Source: Scytalidium lignicola
Lineage: Eukaryota > Ascomycota > Leotiomycetes
Reading direction: 5' to 3'
DNA: 64,000 nt
Assembly (NCBI GenBank): GCA_002812745.2
Contig: NCSJ02000085.1
Location: 62,001 to 126,000 of the forward strand
This document shows, piece after piece, positions 21,295-32,275 of the stretch. The position numbers and the translations under genes are program-made. The number at the start of each line of letters is the position of its first letter. The stretch's first letter is position 1. The notes under the pieces were generated by a model. That model ran no database searches. It saw only the letters and a list, made by a program, of their open reading frames with translations, and was not told the DNA's origin.

Positions 21295-23757
21295 GGTGGT
21301 AGGGATATCATGTGATCTTATATAGTAATAACTGTAATAGCTGCAATATACAGGCCTCTCTCCCTCCTATTCTACTGTACCCTATTTTCTGATTGGTTGA
21401 TTGCACTCAGTACTCCACCATATAACTCGATCACCACCGCTACCGTACGTAATCAACGTACAACTTGATAGATCTCTTACAATATAGCATATTAGCTGTA
21501 ATATGGACGGTAATATATTACTAGGCAATGCAGCTTATAAATATTAGTTGAGTGATACAGCTTTTAATATATGGCCAATCTGTAAATGTTGATAACCTCT
21601 ATTTATATGGCTATATTTGCTTACTGTAGAGTAGTTAATTTAGTAACTATTTAGCAATCTATTTTATGAGAACTTATTTTGACTAATGTGTATAACTTGT
21701 ATAACAATTATAAACTGTACAGTTAAGTACATACATATTGTACAATTGGTTATAAAACTAGCTATTACAATGTGATTTAAAGTGTACATTAATTTATTAA
21801 GCCGCTCAGGCCTAATTTATACTACAAGGACTTATATGCAAATGCTAAAATTATACTTCAATAAAACCAGAATTAAATGACTTTACAGGTTGTACAGTAC
21901 AATAAATCACTTGTAATATATTAAGAGCGAAGCCTCCCCTTCTACGAGCGTAGCAAGAAGCAAGCTTTACTTGTAACAAGGAAAGGCTAGGGGAAAGCAT
22001 CTATCTATATTCTTTATGCCAACCCTAATCTAGTGCACTTGTTTTGGAGTCAATTATATATATTATATTGTTTGTTTGTCAACGAAAGCTCTTAAACTAG
22101 TATATACATACTCCAATAATGATTGTAACTGCAGTAAGTAGACTTTAAGACCATCCCAGATTATTAAAGAGACTAAGGAGCATATCGAGAAATGGCTGGA
22201 AAATTACAACCCGGTTATACCTCAACATCTTTTGACACTCGTTTGTTCCCGATTTCTGCTTCGAAAAACTAATTTTATCATAAAGTTACAGTGGACTTTA
22301 TTATGGTATACTGGTCCGCATTCTGATTTTGTCACTGAGGAAAACCTTATAGAAGCTCCGGAAATTCTAAATCCAGGGATTCACGGTGAAGATAGCATGA
22401 TGAAGCAGTTCGAATAAGCTAGCAAAGCCTATCCACAATATCATATCATGATGTACTTGCTATAGCATCTGTGTGTGAAACCTGATGGCCTAAGTATCGA
22501 TAAACCATAACAAGTAGTAGAATCACTGTTCTCTCAAGATTTACATGATGACTTTACTTTAACATCTGGATCTAAGTCGTCAGTTCTGGAAGCTTTTAAG
22601 ATGAAAGCCATTACAGTAAAGGAGAGGATTCAAAAAGTAAATGCGGGTTAGGATATTAGAACTGGTAACTGTAATATTATTAGTCAAGTGTTAAGAGAAA
22701 GTTCATCTTTAATTGAAGGATTTTATATGTATTTACCTATAGAAACAAACGTAGATGAATTCAACTTTAATAATAGCTTAGATGATTAGTTAAACTAGAC
22801 AGTACTAGTGTAAAGCTTTTAACTTAATAATCTTAATAGATTTTGACAATCAGTATACTTGTGACAAGGATAAGTTGTGATAGGTTCTACGATATCTTTG
22901 AGTTATAACTGCATCAAAGAATGGAAATAAATTCGGAGTAGCAGATTATTACAATATAANTTTTTAATTAGAACTTAGAAGTTTAACCTTTTTATTCTTT
23001 TAAGAGGTTTTTAAAATAAGAAGAAAGATCATTTAACCTTTAATTGAAGAAAAGCATAAATTGTTTAATAAATCAATGTTTAATTAACTAATACTATTCA
23101 TTAATTAATTTAATATACATCTTTTTCNTTTTTATTAGACNTTTTTTCATGACTTGTACTATTACTAGCAGTAATGTCATTGTAAACATGTCCAAAGCAT
23201 TTTCATCGAATCTATTTCTCGTTTTACCTAGTATAAAAACTAAATTAAATTGTTTTATTACATAAAGGTAAGATTCTTTCTAGAGCAAGAATATGTACTT
23301 ATCCAAACACTATTAGTTTATCTTATATACTAAATAGTTATATAAGAAAAACATTAAAATTTACTAAGAGAAAATAGAAAATNAAAAAGTATCTTCTATT
23401 TGCATCTTTTTCTTGTATTCACCAAATCTTTCTAGAATAAATTCAAGTAAGTCATAGTAATATTATATATCAATCTGAATTAATTGTACTAGAACAAATA
23501 CATTTGTATTATTAAGGATATATATCTCATTAACTTTAATTCCTTTTACAAATGTAATATAATATTCTCCAGTTAGTAAAGTAAGTTTAAGATAAAGAAT
23601 TTCATTAATAATGTTATCAAAGTAAGTAATAACNTTTTATTTTTTCGTAAGACTAATCTGATTCACTATTTAGCATAATAATGTCAAGATATGTTTAAAG
23701 CTTTTAAAGAATATGAGAATAACAGTAAAAGAAGTAAATGACTAATGTGAAAATTAT

Positions 23758-23962
23758 TGTTAGGAGTTAGGTGACGTCGGTACGTCAGCTCTGAGAAGTC
23801 TCGGTTACAGCGGGTCACGTGAACACACTATGTATATATATACGGAGATAAAGGGGAAAGTAAGGAGTAAGAGTTAGTTTGTATAGGGGTAGATACCCAC
23901 GATAGCTCACCTATCACTCAGCCTGTGGTTCACTGTCTATTACCTGTCTCGGGTCCATAACA
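23758..23962. mobile_element. Solo LTR with target-site duplication ATTAT
   Basis: This 205-bp segment starts TGTTAGGAG and ends CCATAACA, giving TG...CA ends with TGTTA/TAACA inverted termini. It is flanked by ATTAT on both sides (23753-23757 and 23963-23967). It has balanced base composition and a TATATATATA core, unlike the mutated sequence around it. I infer a solo LTR left after recombination; its internal region is not present in the window. Confidence 0.85.
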
Positions 23963-25201
23963 ATTATTATAGTTGTTTTACTAGATGATTATCAGTTAAA
24001 AGGATCAAAATATACAAAAGTTAACATTTAAGGAAAACTAACTTGTTAACAATAATAATGACTTAAAAATCATTGTAAAGCATAGCCTTTGATAAGAAAG
24101 TAAATATATCTTTCTTTGTAAATACTTTAAAAAGTTAAAAAACAAGGTTTTGAAGATATTATTCAGAATTTCATTACTAANTTTTTAAAAGCAAATTTAG
24201 TAATTATTCTCTTATATAAGAGGAATNAAAAAGAGTATAACATATTTTCTGCTTTACTTTAATCTTAGTTGCATATCATGAAAAGAACCTAATATAACTA
24301 ATTGTAATATTTAGTATATATCTAAGAATATTAAGTAATTAAAAAACATAATTAAGAATACTTAAAACTTTTATGTAATCATGTACACTTTTAATAGTAA
24401 TATGTTTTGTCCTACTCTTTAAACAGCTAAAATCTTTCTTAAAACCAACTTCACTCATCATATCAAAGAAAAAAAAACATAGATTATACAGTCTTGTTAA
24501 AGAGCTTAAAGAAAAAGGCTTGTAAAACTAATTATTTAATGAAAACCTCGATTTTGTTTTTAATTCTAAGTTTGTATATGTTGAGTACTATAACAAATTA
24601 ATAAATAAAGCAAGAAGATAATGTTGTAAAAAACATACCTTTAATTACAAAGCTTTTATCTTAAGCTTTATAATAATAATAATGATTATCAAAATCTCTT
24701 GTTATGTAAATAAAGCATTGTGTGCAATTATTAAAGACTTGCAAATACTATGTTAACTTTAAACATTTAAATTGCAGAAAGGAGCGCTGGAGCTTTAATA
24801 GAATAGAAATGCGAAAGAGGGGGGTGAAAATATATCCTTCAAGTAATATATGCGAAGATTTATTTGGTGGAAGATTACGATATTGAAGATATACGGCACT
24901 GTGACTGATACTATATCAGTGGGGATTGTGATTACTCCGTTTTACACTGAATTTACAAAATGTTATAGTTCTGTTGAATTAATGCAATTTGGTAGCTCCA
25001 ACTCGATAGAGATGTGAAATAGTTTTCTTTCAACTGGAATCAATTTAAAATAAAACCGCTAGAGCTAGCAAGCACCGGAGACCACAAGAAGATCAAACAC
25101 TTGGAGGTCTGCCAAAAACAAAGGTAGCGACAAGGTAATATAACCTCACCCAACTGCGAGCGTTAATATCTACAATGTCAGGGATGTGAAACTTAGTAGT
25201 A

Positions 25202-25926
25202 CTAGCCCGATAGTCTTGATACAAGATCAACACTAAAGTCCCCCCCTTCTCGAATGAGATCCTGAAATTGCCGCTTCGAAATAAGCTCCTTTTTGTGTAA
25301 AGATACTACTTCCACCACAATTTTTCTTGTACCGGCTGAGCTAGTATCATTCGAAGTCAAATACACTTCACGGATACAATCAAAGAAGGTGTCACTCATC
25401 CACTGCTGTTGCAGTTGCTGTTTGAGCCGTTGGCAAGCTACGATTTTTAGATCTTCTATCCGAAACATGTCTGCGAGTGCGTAAACTCGAAGGTGTCGAA
25501 GTAATTCTAAGTCATCGCCTGTACAATCTCAGTTCGAAGTTTTTTAAGAGAATTGAAATATACCTTCTGAATCAAGAAACCCACTCGGTTCATCAGAGTA
25601 ACTCCCTGTATACATGTATTGAAGTACTCGATAAAGAGCATGAGGGCTATCCTTTTCAAAATTAAACTCGTGTGTTTGACTCTCCTTAAAACCGCTCAAT
25701 AATGCATCCTCAAAGTATGGGCTACATATTCCCAAGACTACCCGGTGCGCTGGAAATGATATCTTCGATTCTCCGATATATAATGTGACGTCGGAGAACT
25801 TCTTATTGTTGAATAAACTATCACAAACGGTAAATTTCACTATTTAGCCACAGAATTCAGGCTGTTATACCTGGTGAAAGTCTTCTCGGAAGATGAACTT
25901 TGTTTCTGTTGAACAGGCGGTGGCAT
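25202..25926 (-). CDS. BTB/POZ-domain protein, two or three exons, 5' end uncertain
   Basis: The central exon carries a clear BTB core: KKFSDVTLYIG, then FPAHRVVLGICSPYFEDAL, then ALYRVLQYMYTGSY. A GT-AG intron (25519-25563, 45 bp) joins it in phase to DDLELLRHLRVYALADMFRIEDLK, the usual fungal BTB continuation, ending at 25202. The start is less clear. An ATG at 25926 (MPPPVQQKQSSSSEKTF) is a plausible start, but its frame meets stops just before the BTB core, and only a very short intron (about 31 bp) would bridge it. The gene may be slightly damaged or have an unusual first intron. Proteins of this type in fungi are very numerous and mostly uncharacterised; BTB domains mediate protein interaction, often with cullin-3. 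It is separate from the second BTB gene at 26937, which is of a different subtype. Confidence 0.75.
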
Positions 25927-26936
25927 TTTAAGAGTTTGTGGCAGCTCTGCAGAAATAACGCCGAAGAAAGATTGGGAGGTGTTTGCTTCTGCGAACTGAT
26001 GATCAGATCGTTCAAAAACTTGCTCTTGCTCGGTTTCTTTCTCGCTCTCGTGCCAGTTCTGCGCGACGTGGACGTATTTTTACCATTTAATTGGGACCCC
26101 AAGAACGGATGTTGCTATACTACCAACATGCTGAACTCGGCTGAAGAGGCTGTAGGAATTATAACCACTGTATCAGGTTTCGAATGCTAGGACTAAATGA
26201 GGACTAGTCCAGATTTTATTAGAGGAACACAATCGCTCTTTGGCTATTTATTAACCATTTGTTAGGATATCTTAAAGGATTACGTGGTAATACTGCCGGT
26301 CCAATATACCTTAGGCAATTGAGCTACGTCACTGCAGCCTTTGTTGCTACTTTTATTAAAATGATAAAGTTTATGCATAATTATTATGTATTCATGCAGA
26401 TTTAGATGATTCACATTGAATCCGAAATCATTGGCAGATTTCCATGAGGAGGCCTCACCGTGACGACACGTCAGAATGCTGCCTAATTAGCACAGTCAAT
26501 GTCTGCAGACATGCCCAACAGTTTAAAGGCGCTTCAATGAAATGCAAATATCCTCTATACGAGATAGAAATTTAGGTAGGTATGCGAGCTTCTTTACCCC
26601 CGATCATCTTCCCTGGAACAATGCTCGATTGAGGCTTTTGTGTTTACACGAATAGAGCATGCAGAATTGCCAATTACCAACCTAACTAATGAACTTATAT
26701 AGCTGCTATTAACAGCGTTATTTCCTGTGCCAAGGATAGTTAATACAACATTAGAATCACAGGAAAGTCGCACCTAACGAGACTATGCATAAAAGGAACC
26801 TTAACTATGACGTGTGGGAATCTGGGATAGGAGATATATTTCACTTTCCTTCACCATCACTACTTCAATAAATTCTCAGCAAATCCAAAAGCATTACCAT
26901 TGTCTCCCGTGCTTATTTCCCTGCGAGCACAGCACA
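25927..26936. other. Intergenic stretch between two BTB genes
   Basis: Reading frames at 25857-26190 on both strands overlap each other and show no family match. The remaining sequence shows nothing recognisable apart from the promoters of the divergent BTB genes. Confidence 0.35.
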
Positions 26937-28098
26937 ATGATGGAAACTTCATACGTGATCGACAAGCACGGCGATGTAGTAATAATCTTNAAAAAATCCA
27001 GTAGTTGATTTCGCAGCCTGGAATGGTACCGAAGATGTTGTCTCACTTCCCCCAATAGAACCGGCTCAGGAACAAAATGGACAGCTTAGTGGAATATCAA
27101 TTGAGCAGGTTAGTAATAACTCTTTAGATATCGATTCGGAAAAGTTCATTAAAACCCTTGATCCGCAACTAGAAAGTTACTTAGATTGTCAGGTGGGCCA
27201 GGTTGAGGATGAGGGGATCCGTATACGAGTCTCCAGCAAACACTTAGTGTTAGCGTCACCAGTTTTTGAAAATCAGCTTACTGGTAGATGGCAGGAGAGC
27301 TATAATCTTCAGAACGAAGGCGCAATAGAGATTGAAATTGATAGTTGGGACCCAGAGGCTTTCTTGATCTTGATGAGACTATTCCACGGTCGCAACTTCG
27401 AGGTACCGAAGAAAGTTAGCCTCGAACTGTTAGCAAAGATCGCTATTTTGGTGGACTACTATGATTGCCTAGAAGCAGTTGAGAATTTTCGGGATATATG
27501 GCTTGCCTCTTTGAACGAAAGCGTTCCCAAAACATTCTCGCGCGATTTAATTCTGTGGATATGGATATCCTCTTTTTTTCAAATTCATGATCGATTTAAA
27601 ATAGTTACATCCATCGCTATAAAGCAAAGCAAAAGTAGGGTTCCATCACTGAGCCTTCCTATCAAAGATCGAATACTCGGTAAGAGTGGTAGAGCTTCTG
27701 CATCATGCACAAAACTAACAACAACCGTAGAGGAAATTAATCGTCAGAGAGAGGCAGCCATCGAGAATATTATAGTGGCACTTCATAAAAATCTTCATGA
27801 ATTTCTTATTAATGATAAGTGTTCTTTTGAATGCAGTTCAATCAATCTTGGTGCTCTCCAGAAAGAAATGCGTTCAAATGGTCTCCTTGAACCAAAGCCC
27901 GAAGCCCCTTTCTTGAGTTTAGATTTTGAAGGACTTGCAAGGGCAGTTCGGTCATTTAAACAACCGCACCATGTTCGTCCTGTTCATTATGATAGTTGGG
28001 GTGGGCTTTCGAATGAACGCTGTAGTAGGCTTTCTTACATATCTCGATTGAAGGAGCTTGATCAAAGTATGATAGGCCTTGATCTGGAAAACTTTTGA
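26937..28098 (+). CDS. BTB-domain protein (fungal nuclear-pore-like BTB subtype)
   Basis: The start at ATG 26937 gives YVIDKHGDVVIIL, the usual opening of this fungal BTB subtype. The frame is interrupted at 26990 by an N directly before a run of A. If that N is ignored, the frame continues unbroken from VVDFAAWNGTED into the long open part (from 27193) with RIRVSSKHLVLASPVF, DPEAFLILMRLFHG, ILVDYYDCLEAVENF and WLASLN. The predicted length is about 386 residues, typical for the group. The C-terminal region contains a helical segment with charged residues and ends at TGA 28096-28098. The single break is therefore most likely an assembly artefact. Function unknown; the BTB fold suggests a protein-interaction adaptor. 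Confidence 0.82.
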
Positions 28099-29854
28099 AA
28101 CAACCTATTTCTGATTAATTGATTATATCATACAGGTGAGCTCGGTCAAAGTTAGGATTATTAGGAAGAGACTGTTGTCTTTTATGGATTAAATTCGCTA
28201 ATAAACTTGGGAATGCAGACTCCAACAGTTTATCAATGAGATTCCCTTTTTACTCTTTCAACTGATTTTGCATTTTCTATTGAGGCCCGCTCGGGGATAC
28301 AGTCCCGAACAAGTTCAGCTACCACTTTATCTGATCGCAAACGCCTGATCGCCGCTTGACGTGAAATATCAGGGTATCGGCTATCTCTCATGAAACCAAC
28401 CAAAACTCCGTCGGCCTTAAATTGTTTGTTTGAAGAGAATATCATTGGAAAATCAAGGGTTGAGGGGGAGGGGGGAGTAGAAGAAGGTCGAAGTTCTATT
28501 TTTATAAGACTTAGTTCCTCTGGAAACCCTTTATTTTCATCAGGGATATCTCCTTTTATCATCAAAATTTGCTTCAAATTTGCTTCAAATTTGACCTTTG
28601 TTCTTTATGTACATTAGTTATGAGTTCTACAATTTTATCGCTATGTTTCCACGGCAATTCCTTCCCGTTGTCAGCTGTTCCTAAGAATAAGCTGTTTATG
28701 CCAACAATTTTTTCTGTGTTATATTATGAATTAAGTGTAGAGAATAACAGACTGACCGGCTGATACGTGTATCCTACATGCACTTATGATTCTTTGTTTG
28801 AGCCATATCAAGCCCGGAGCCTCTCCATCAATGTCCTGTACTAGCCTCTAGACCAATAGTAATCAATATGGCATGTGGATTCTGTTGTGGCGACTGCAAA
28901 GATGGAATCAACAAATACTGAGCACCACGTGTGCTCGAAACATTGGGCCGTTAATATTCCGTTAATATTTACTGATATCGGAGTGTGTGATGGACCGCTT
29001 CTCAAAACCTCTGTCCACTTCGGGAGGCCTCTAGCTTTCATCTGATGAGGGCGCCTAGTGTGAGGCCTCCCGCATAGATTATGCAGTGTAACATACACAC
29101 CAATCTGCAGCCCACCTAACTACGTTCTACTTCAGCAAGGACGTGTTGGGTTGTCATCAATCGAGATTTGATCCTTCGGTTGCGCTGATTTGGTTTGCGA
29201 GACCAATTCAGTTGGAACAGGTCTACCGGTCACCCGATGCTTACAAGAACTGACATTGCATGCGGGGGCGCATCAGCCTTCGTTGATCTATCTCTAGGAT
29301 GCAGGATCTGGCTATCTTTTGAAATATAAATACCTGATTTTATTCGTAATTATATAATTTGGTATTTATATGATGTACATGCGACGGTATGCGTCCGTAT
29401 TTCGCTGGCCGACCTGTATATCAAAATGCACCTCAAGAAAATGTCTCGAAGAATGATTTGATCCCACCACTCCTGTTCTGGTATGCTCTCTGAAGAGATG
29501 TTTGACTCATCAATTTTTAATCAGATTCCTCACGGTGAAGTCCAGTCAATAGTGGCCTAATCCAATGATGGGAATAACCTAGCGTACCGTAGTGGTGCAT
29601 TCTACTAATTGGTCAGCGTCTTGATGTCAGCGAACGTTAAGAAAACTGAAAACATCTTGATTTACTTACGTACAATTTTTTTCCAACTTTTCCTGGAGTT
29701 ATGTTAACGATTAAATCTTGTTTAGAAGATGTTGACTTACTTATACTTTAAGAGTTAATTACTTTAATCGCGTATTGATCGTCCACTTCTCATTTGACTT
29801 TAGAGCTGTAATAAGCCTGTCATAACTAATATCTGTTTCTTCGTTTGTATTAAT
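28099..29854. other. Intergenic stretch, no supported gene
   Basis: A 114-codon frame on the minus strand (28233-28577) has a charged composition but resembles nothing I know and has no splice partners. An 85-codon minus frame at 28841-29098 is likewise unsupported. Otherwise nothing was recognised. Confidence 0.35.
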
Positions 29855-30525
29855 CTAAAAGACCATGATATCGAAGCTTGAGGTACTGAAGCTAACATTA
29901 ATCAATATCCCAAGATTGCGATAATACTCAACTACAGACGGATTCAAAGTCTCGAATTCAGTGTATCGGTGCTGAAACATCTCCTCGTTGTCGCCAAGCC
30001 TCCCTTCTAACTTTCAAGTCAGGTACCGGTCAATCGCGGTAGACCGTTTGCAGTCAAAGAACAAAACGAGATCTGGCTCGCCCAGCTGTAAAAGATAAGC
30101 TTCATATCAACATGTTGAGCTACGGAGCGCTTGCCTGGTCTTCAGCCGCAATTCCCTGATCCAGCCTGCGCGGAAATCCATCCACGATGATAGCCTGATA
30201 ACTTCCCAGCTCCTTTCTGATAACACAAGTCAAGATGTTGACAATTGTTGTAGTAGGCAATAATTTTCCAGTTTCAATACAATCTTTGACTTTAACATTT
30301 TGATAATCTTGATCATCTTTCAATGTCCGTAGTAGATCGCCAACTGAGATATGGCGACAGACGTAATCCCGTGCTAGGAGCTTGCACAGCGTGCCTTTCC
30401 CAGAGCCAGGACATCCTGTAATCGGTTAATACTGCACATATAGGTGTTCATAGTTTATATTTACCGATTACATATATAAGAAGAGCGCGATTTAGAGGCA
30501 AAACCGGTATATTACTCTGTTCCAT
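29855..30525 (-). CDS. UMP-CMP/adenylate-kinase-type nucleotide kinase, divergent from viperin, one in-frame TGA
   Basis: Three exons: 30525-30465, 30415-30135 and 30085-29855 (573 nt, 191 codons). Intron 1 (30416-30464) is GT-AG and intron 2 (30086-30134) is GC-AG. The protein has the P-loop GCPGSGKGT, the NMP-binding HISVGDLLR segment, TGKLLPTTTIVNIL, the DGFPRR motif, DLVLFFDC, and a LEGRLGDNEEMFQHRY segment where family members carry the LID and catalytic arginines. The length matches UMP-CMP kinases. Codon 138 is TGA (30014-30016), where an Arg codon CGA would fit, so the gene is either freshly inactivated, misread by one base, or recoded. It is head to head with the viperin-like gene, with 376 bp between the starts. 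In vertebrates the mitochondrial UMP/CMP kinase gene CMPK2 neighbours viperin and is thought to help supply CTP; supply of nucleotide substrate is the natural inference here. Confidence 0.85.
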
Positions 30526-30901
30526 TTTGATGGTGTTATAGGAATGAAGTATGGAACTGTTACAGGCTACTGTAAAGAGGGGTAAAAAGGATTTAATAGG
30601 GATGGGAAGGTCAGAAATTGTAGACTATCAGATACGAAGTGCATCAATACTTGCATCTGTTTGGCACAAACATCTGCTGGTCGAGCTCAGCCTTCATGCT
30701 GTGTGACCTACAAAATGTAGTATTCTGTATCGCACACCCACTCTTTTAACTCTGGAATAAGGACCCAGTTGTCGGGGTTTGATTCATGACGCATCTGCAA
30801 GTCTTTTCACTACTAAAGGGGGCTGGTATGTTCAGTTGGAGCCATGTTTTCCTCCCTTTTATCCATCCACAACGTGTCACATACCATAAGCTAAAATAAC
30901 A
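30526..30901. promoter_or_regulatory. Bidirectional promoter region of kinase and viperin-like genes
   Basis: The 376 bp between divergent start codons must carry regulatory elements for both genes and would allow co-induction. No particular motif is assigned. Confidence 0.45.
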
Positions 30902-31858
30902 ATGGCTTTCATTCTCATTGCAGTACTACTTATAGCTTTTATCGTCGCCGTCTTGTTTCAAAAGTGGGAATTCCGACTTGTATCACCAGTCCCGATCTCA
31001 GTTAATTACCACTTGACCCGGAAGTGTAACTATGAGTGCGGGTTCTGCTTTCATACTGCAAAGACATCATATATCCTGCCGTTAGAGGACGCCAAGAGGG
31101 GCCTATCACTTCTCAAAAATGCCGGGATGAAGAAGCTGAATTTTGCTGGAGGCGAGCCAATGCTTTATCCGAAGTTCGTAGGAGAGTTGGCGAGGTATTG
31201 CAAGACCGAACTGCAACTAGAATCGGTTTCTATTGTGACAAACGGAAGTGTCCTGCAACCAAAGTTTCTCGAAACCTTTGGACAGTTCATTGATATTATT
31301 GCAGTCTCCTGTGACTCTTTTGATGAGGCAACCAATATCAAGATTGGCCGCGGCAAAGGATCTCACCTGAAGAATCTGAAACGGCTTCGTATGAGCTGCC
31401 AGGAGTACGGGATCAAGTTTAAAGTTAACACTGTGGTGAATAGGTATAATGTCAACGAGGATATGCGTGCGGCGATTGAAGAGATAGCACCCTTTCGTTG
31501 GAAATGCTTTCAGGTTTTAGTTGTCGAAGGAGAAAACGACTCGGCCACCACTCTTCGTGATGCTACTCATTTTGTCATCTCTGACGAGCAATTCCGACAG
31601 TTCTGCCAGAAACATTCGACTTGCAGCGGCTTTGTAGCGGAGGCGAACAACGTTATGAAGGATTCTTACCTTATCCTCGATGAATACATGAGGTTTCTCG
31701 ACAAGGGAAATGACCCTTCTGAGTCGATTTTGAATGTAGGGGTTGGGAGAGCGCTTCAAAGTGTCTTCTGGGACGAAAAGAGCTTCCTCCATCGGGGAGG
31801 AATATACGATTGGACCAAGGCGGCAAATGAGGGTAGCAATAAACTCCTTGACTGGTGA
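30902..31858 (+). CDS. Viperin-like radical-SAM enzyme (ddhCTP synthase family)
   Basis: A single-exon 318-residue protein. An N-terminal hydrophobic helix (about residues 3-20) would anchor it to a membrane, as the amphipathic helix of animal viperin does at the ER and lipid droplets. The radical-SAM cluster motif CxxxCxxC is intact (Cys42, Cys46, Cys49 in CNYECGFC). Viperin-specific blocks follow: SVNYHLTR before the motif, HTAKTS after it, the SAM-binding NFAGGEP (residues 80-86), SCDSFDE, NTVVNRYNV, FQVLVVEGEN, KDSYLILDEYMRFLD, and a C-terminus ending in Asp-Trp, as in viperins where the terminal Trp aids Fe-S cluster loading. Viperins convert CTP to ddhCTP, a chain terminator of viral RNA polymerases. 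The sequence is intact. Neighbours are a divergent nucleotide kinase and a downstream CYTH protein. Mycoviruses would be the natural target; that is inference. Confidence 0.95.
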   Translation: MAFILIAVLLIAFIVAVLFQKWEFRLVSPVPISVNYHLTRKCNYECGFCFHTAKTSYILPLEDAKRGLSLLKNAGMKKLNFAGGEPMLYPKFVGELARYCKTELQLESVSIVTNGSVLQPKFLETFGQFIDIIAVSCDSFDEATNIKIGRGKGSHLKNLKRLRMSCQEYGIKFKVNTVVNRYNVNEDMRAAIEEIAPFRWKCFQVLVVEGENDSATTLRDATHFVISDEQFRQFCQKHSTCSGFVAEANNVMKDSYLILDEYMRFLDKGNDPSESILNVGVGRALQSVFWDEKSFLHRGGIYDWTKAANEGSNKLLDW

Positions 31859-32275
31859 ATGGTATACGAAGGGTTTAATAGGGGCTATCAACTTGCAGCT
31901 GTTGATAATTTGGTCTAGAATTGCAAAGAGATGAATTGTCTATCCTGCTCTAAGATTACTTCTGAAGCAATTGGCTTCCTAGGATGTTTAATAGTACTTC
32001 GTTCGATGATTTTTATGAAATATGGGTTCGTATGTTGTGCTACTGAGTGGAGAGGCTACTGTCCGTATACTACGTAAGTACATAGTGCAGTTAGCTGATA
32101 CCTTATCTTAAATACTGGTGCCTGATATGGAAGATAAGGCTGCCATGTTCGGTTACACGTGTAGCAATCAACTGTAGTTGCTCTGGAGCCACTTAATCAT
32201 CTCAAGCTCGTCAGCATCGCACTTCTAACAGCAAAACATTCGTCCGCGTGCACCTACCCGTCTATCAAGTAAATC
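31859..32275. other. Spacer between viperin-like and CYTH genes
   Basis: 417 bp without a supported gene; presumed viperin 3' region and CYTH promoter. Confidence 0.4.

Larger units (their letters stand above)
20918..25201. other. AT-rich block, probably RIP-mutated repeat remains
   Basis: About 4.3 kb that is strongly AT-rich from roughly 21450 on, with many TA dinucleotides, several N bases in homopolymers (22960, 23128, 23141, 23383, 23634, 24181, 24227) and no long reading frame. A short frame at 22232-22417 shows no family resemblance. The only well-preserved element is the solo LTR at 23758-23962. The identity of the decayed sequence cannot be told by eye. Confidence 0.6.

Noticed and set aside
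23130..23150. N-containing homopolymers as true polymorphism or editing sites
   Set aside because: N placement at homopolymer ends throughout the window fits an assembly artefact.
28233..28577. 114-codon minus frame as a gene
   Set aside because: No recognisable domain, no neighbours of matching strand, and nothing to decide a start.
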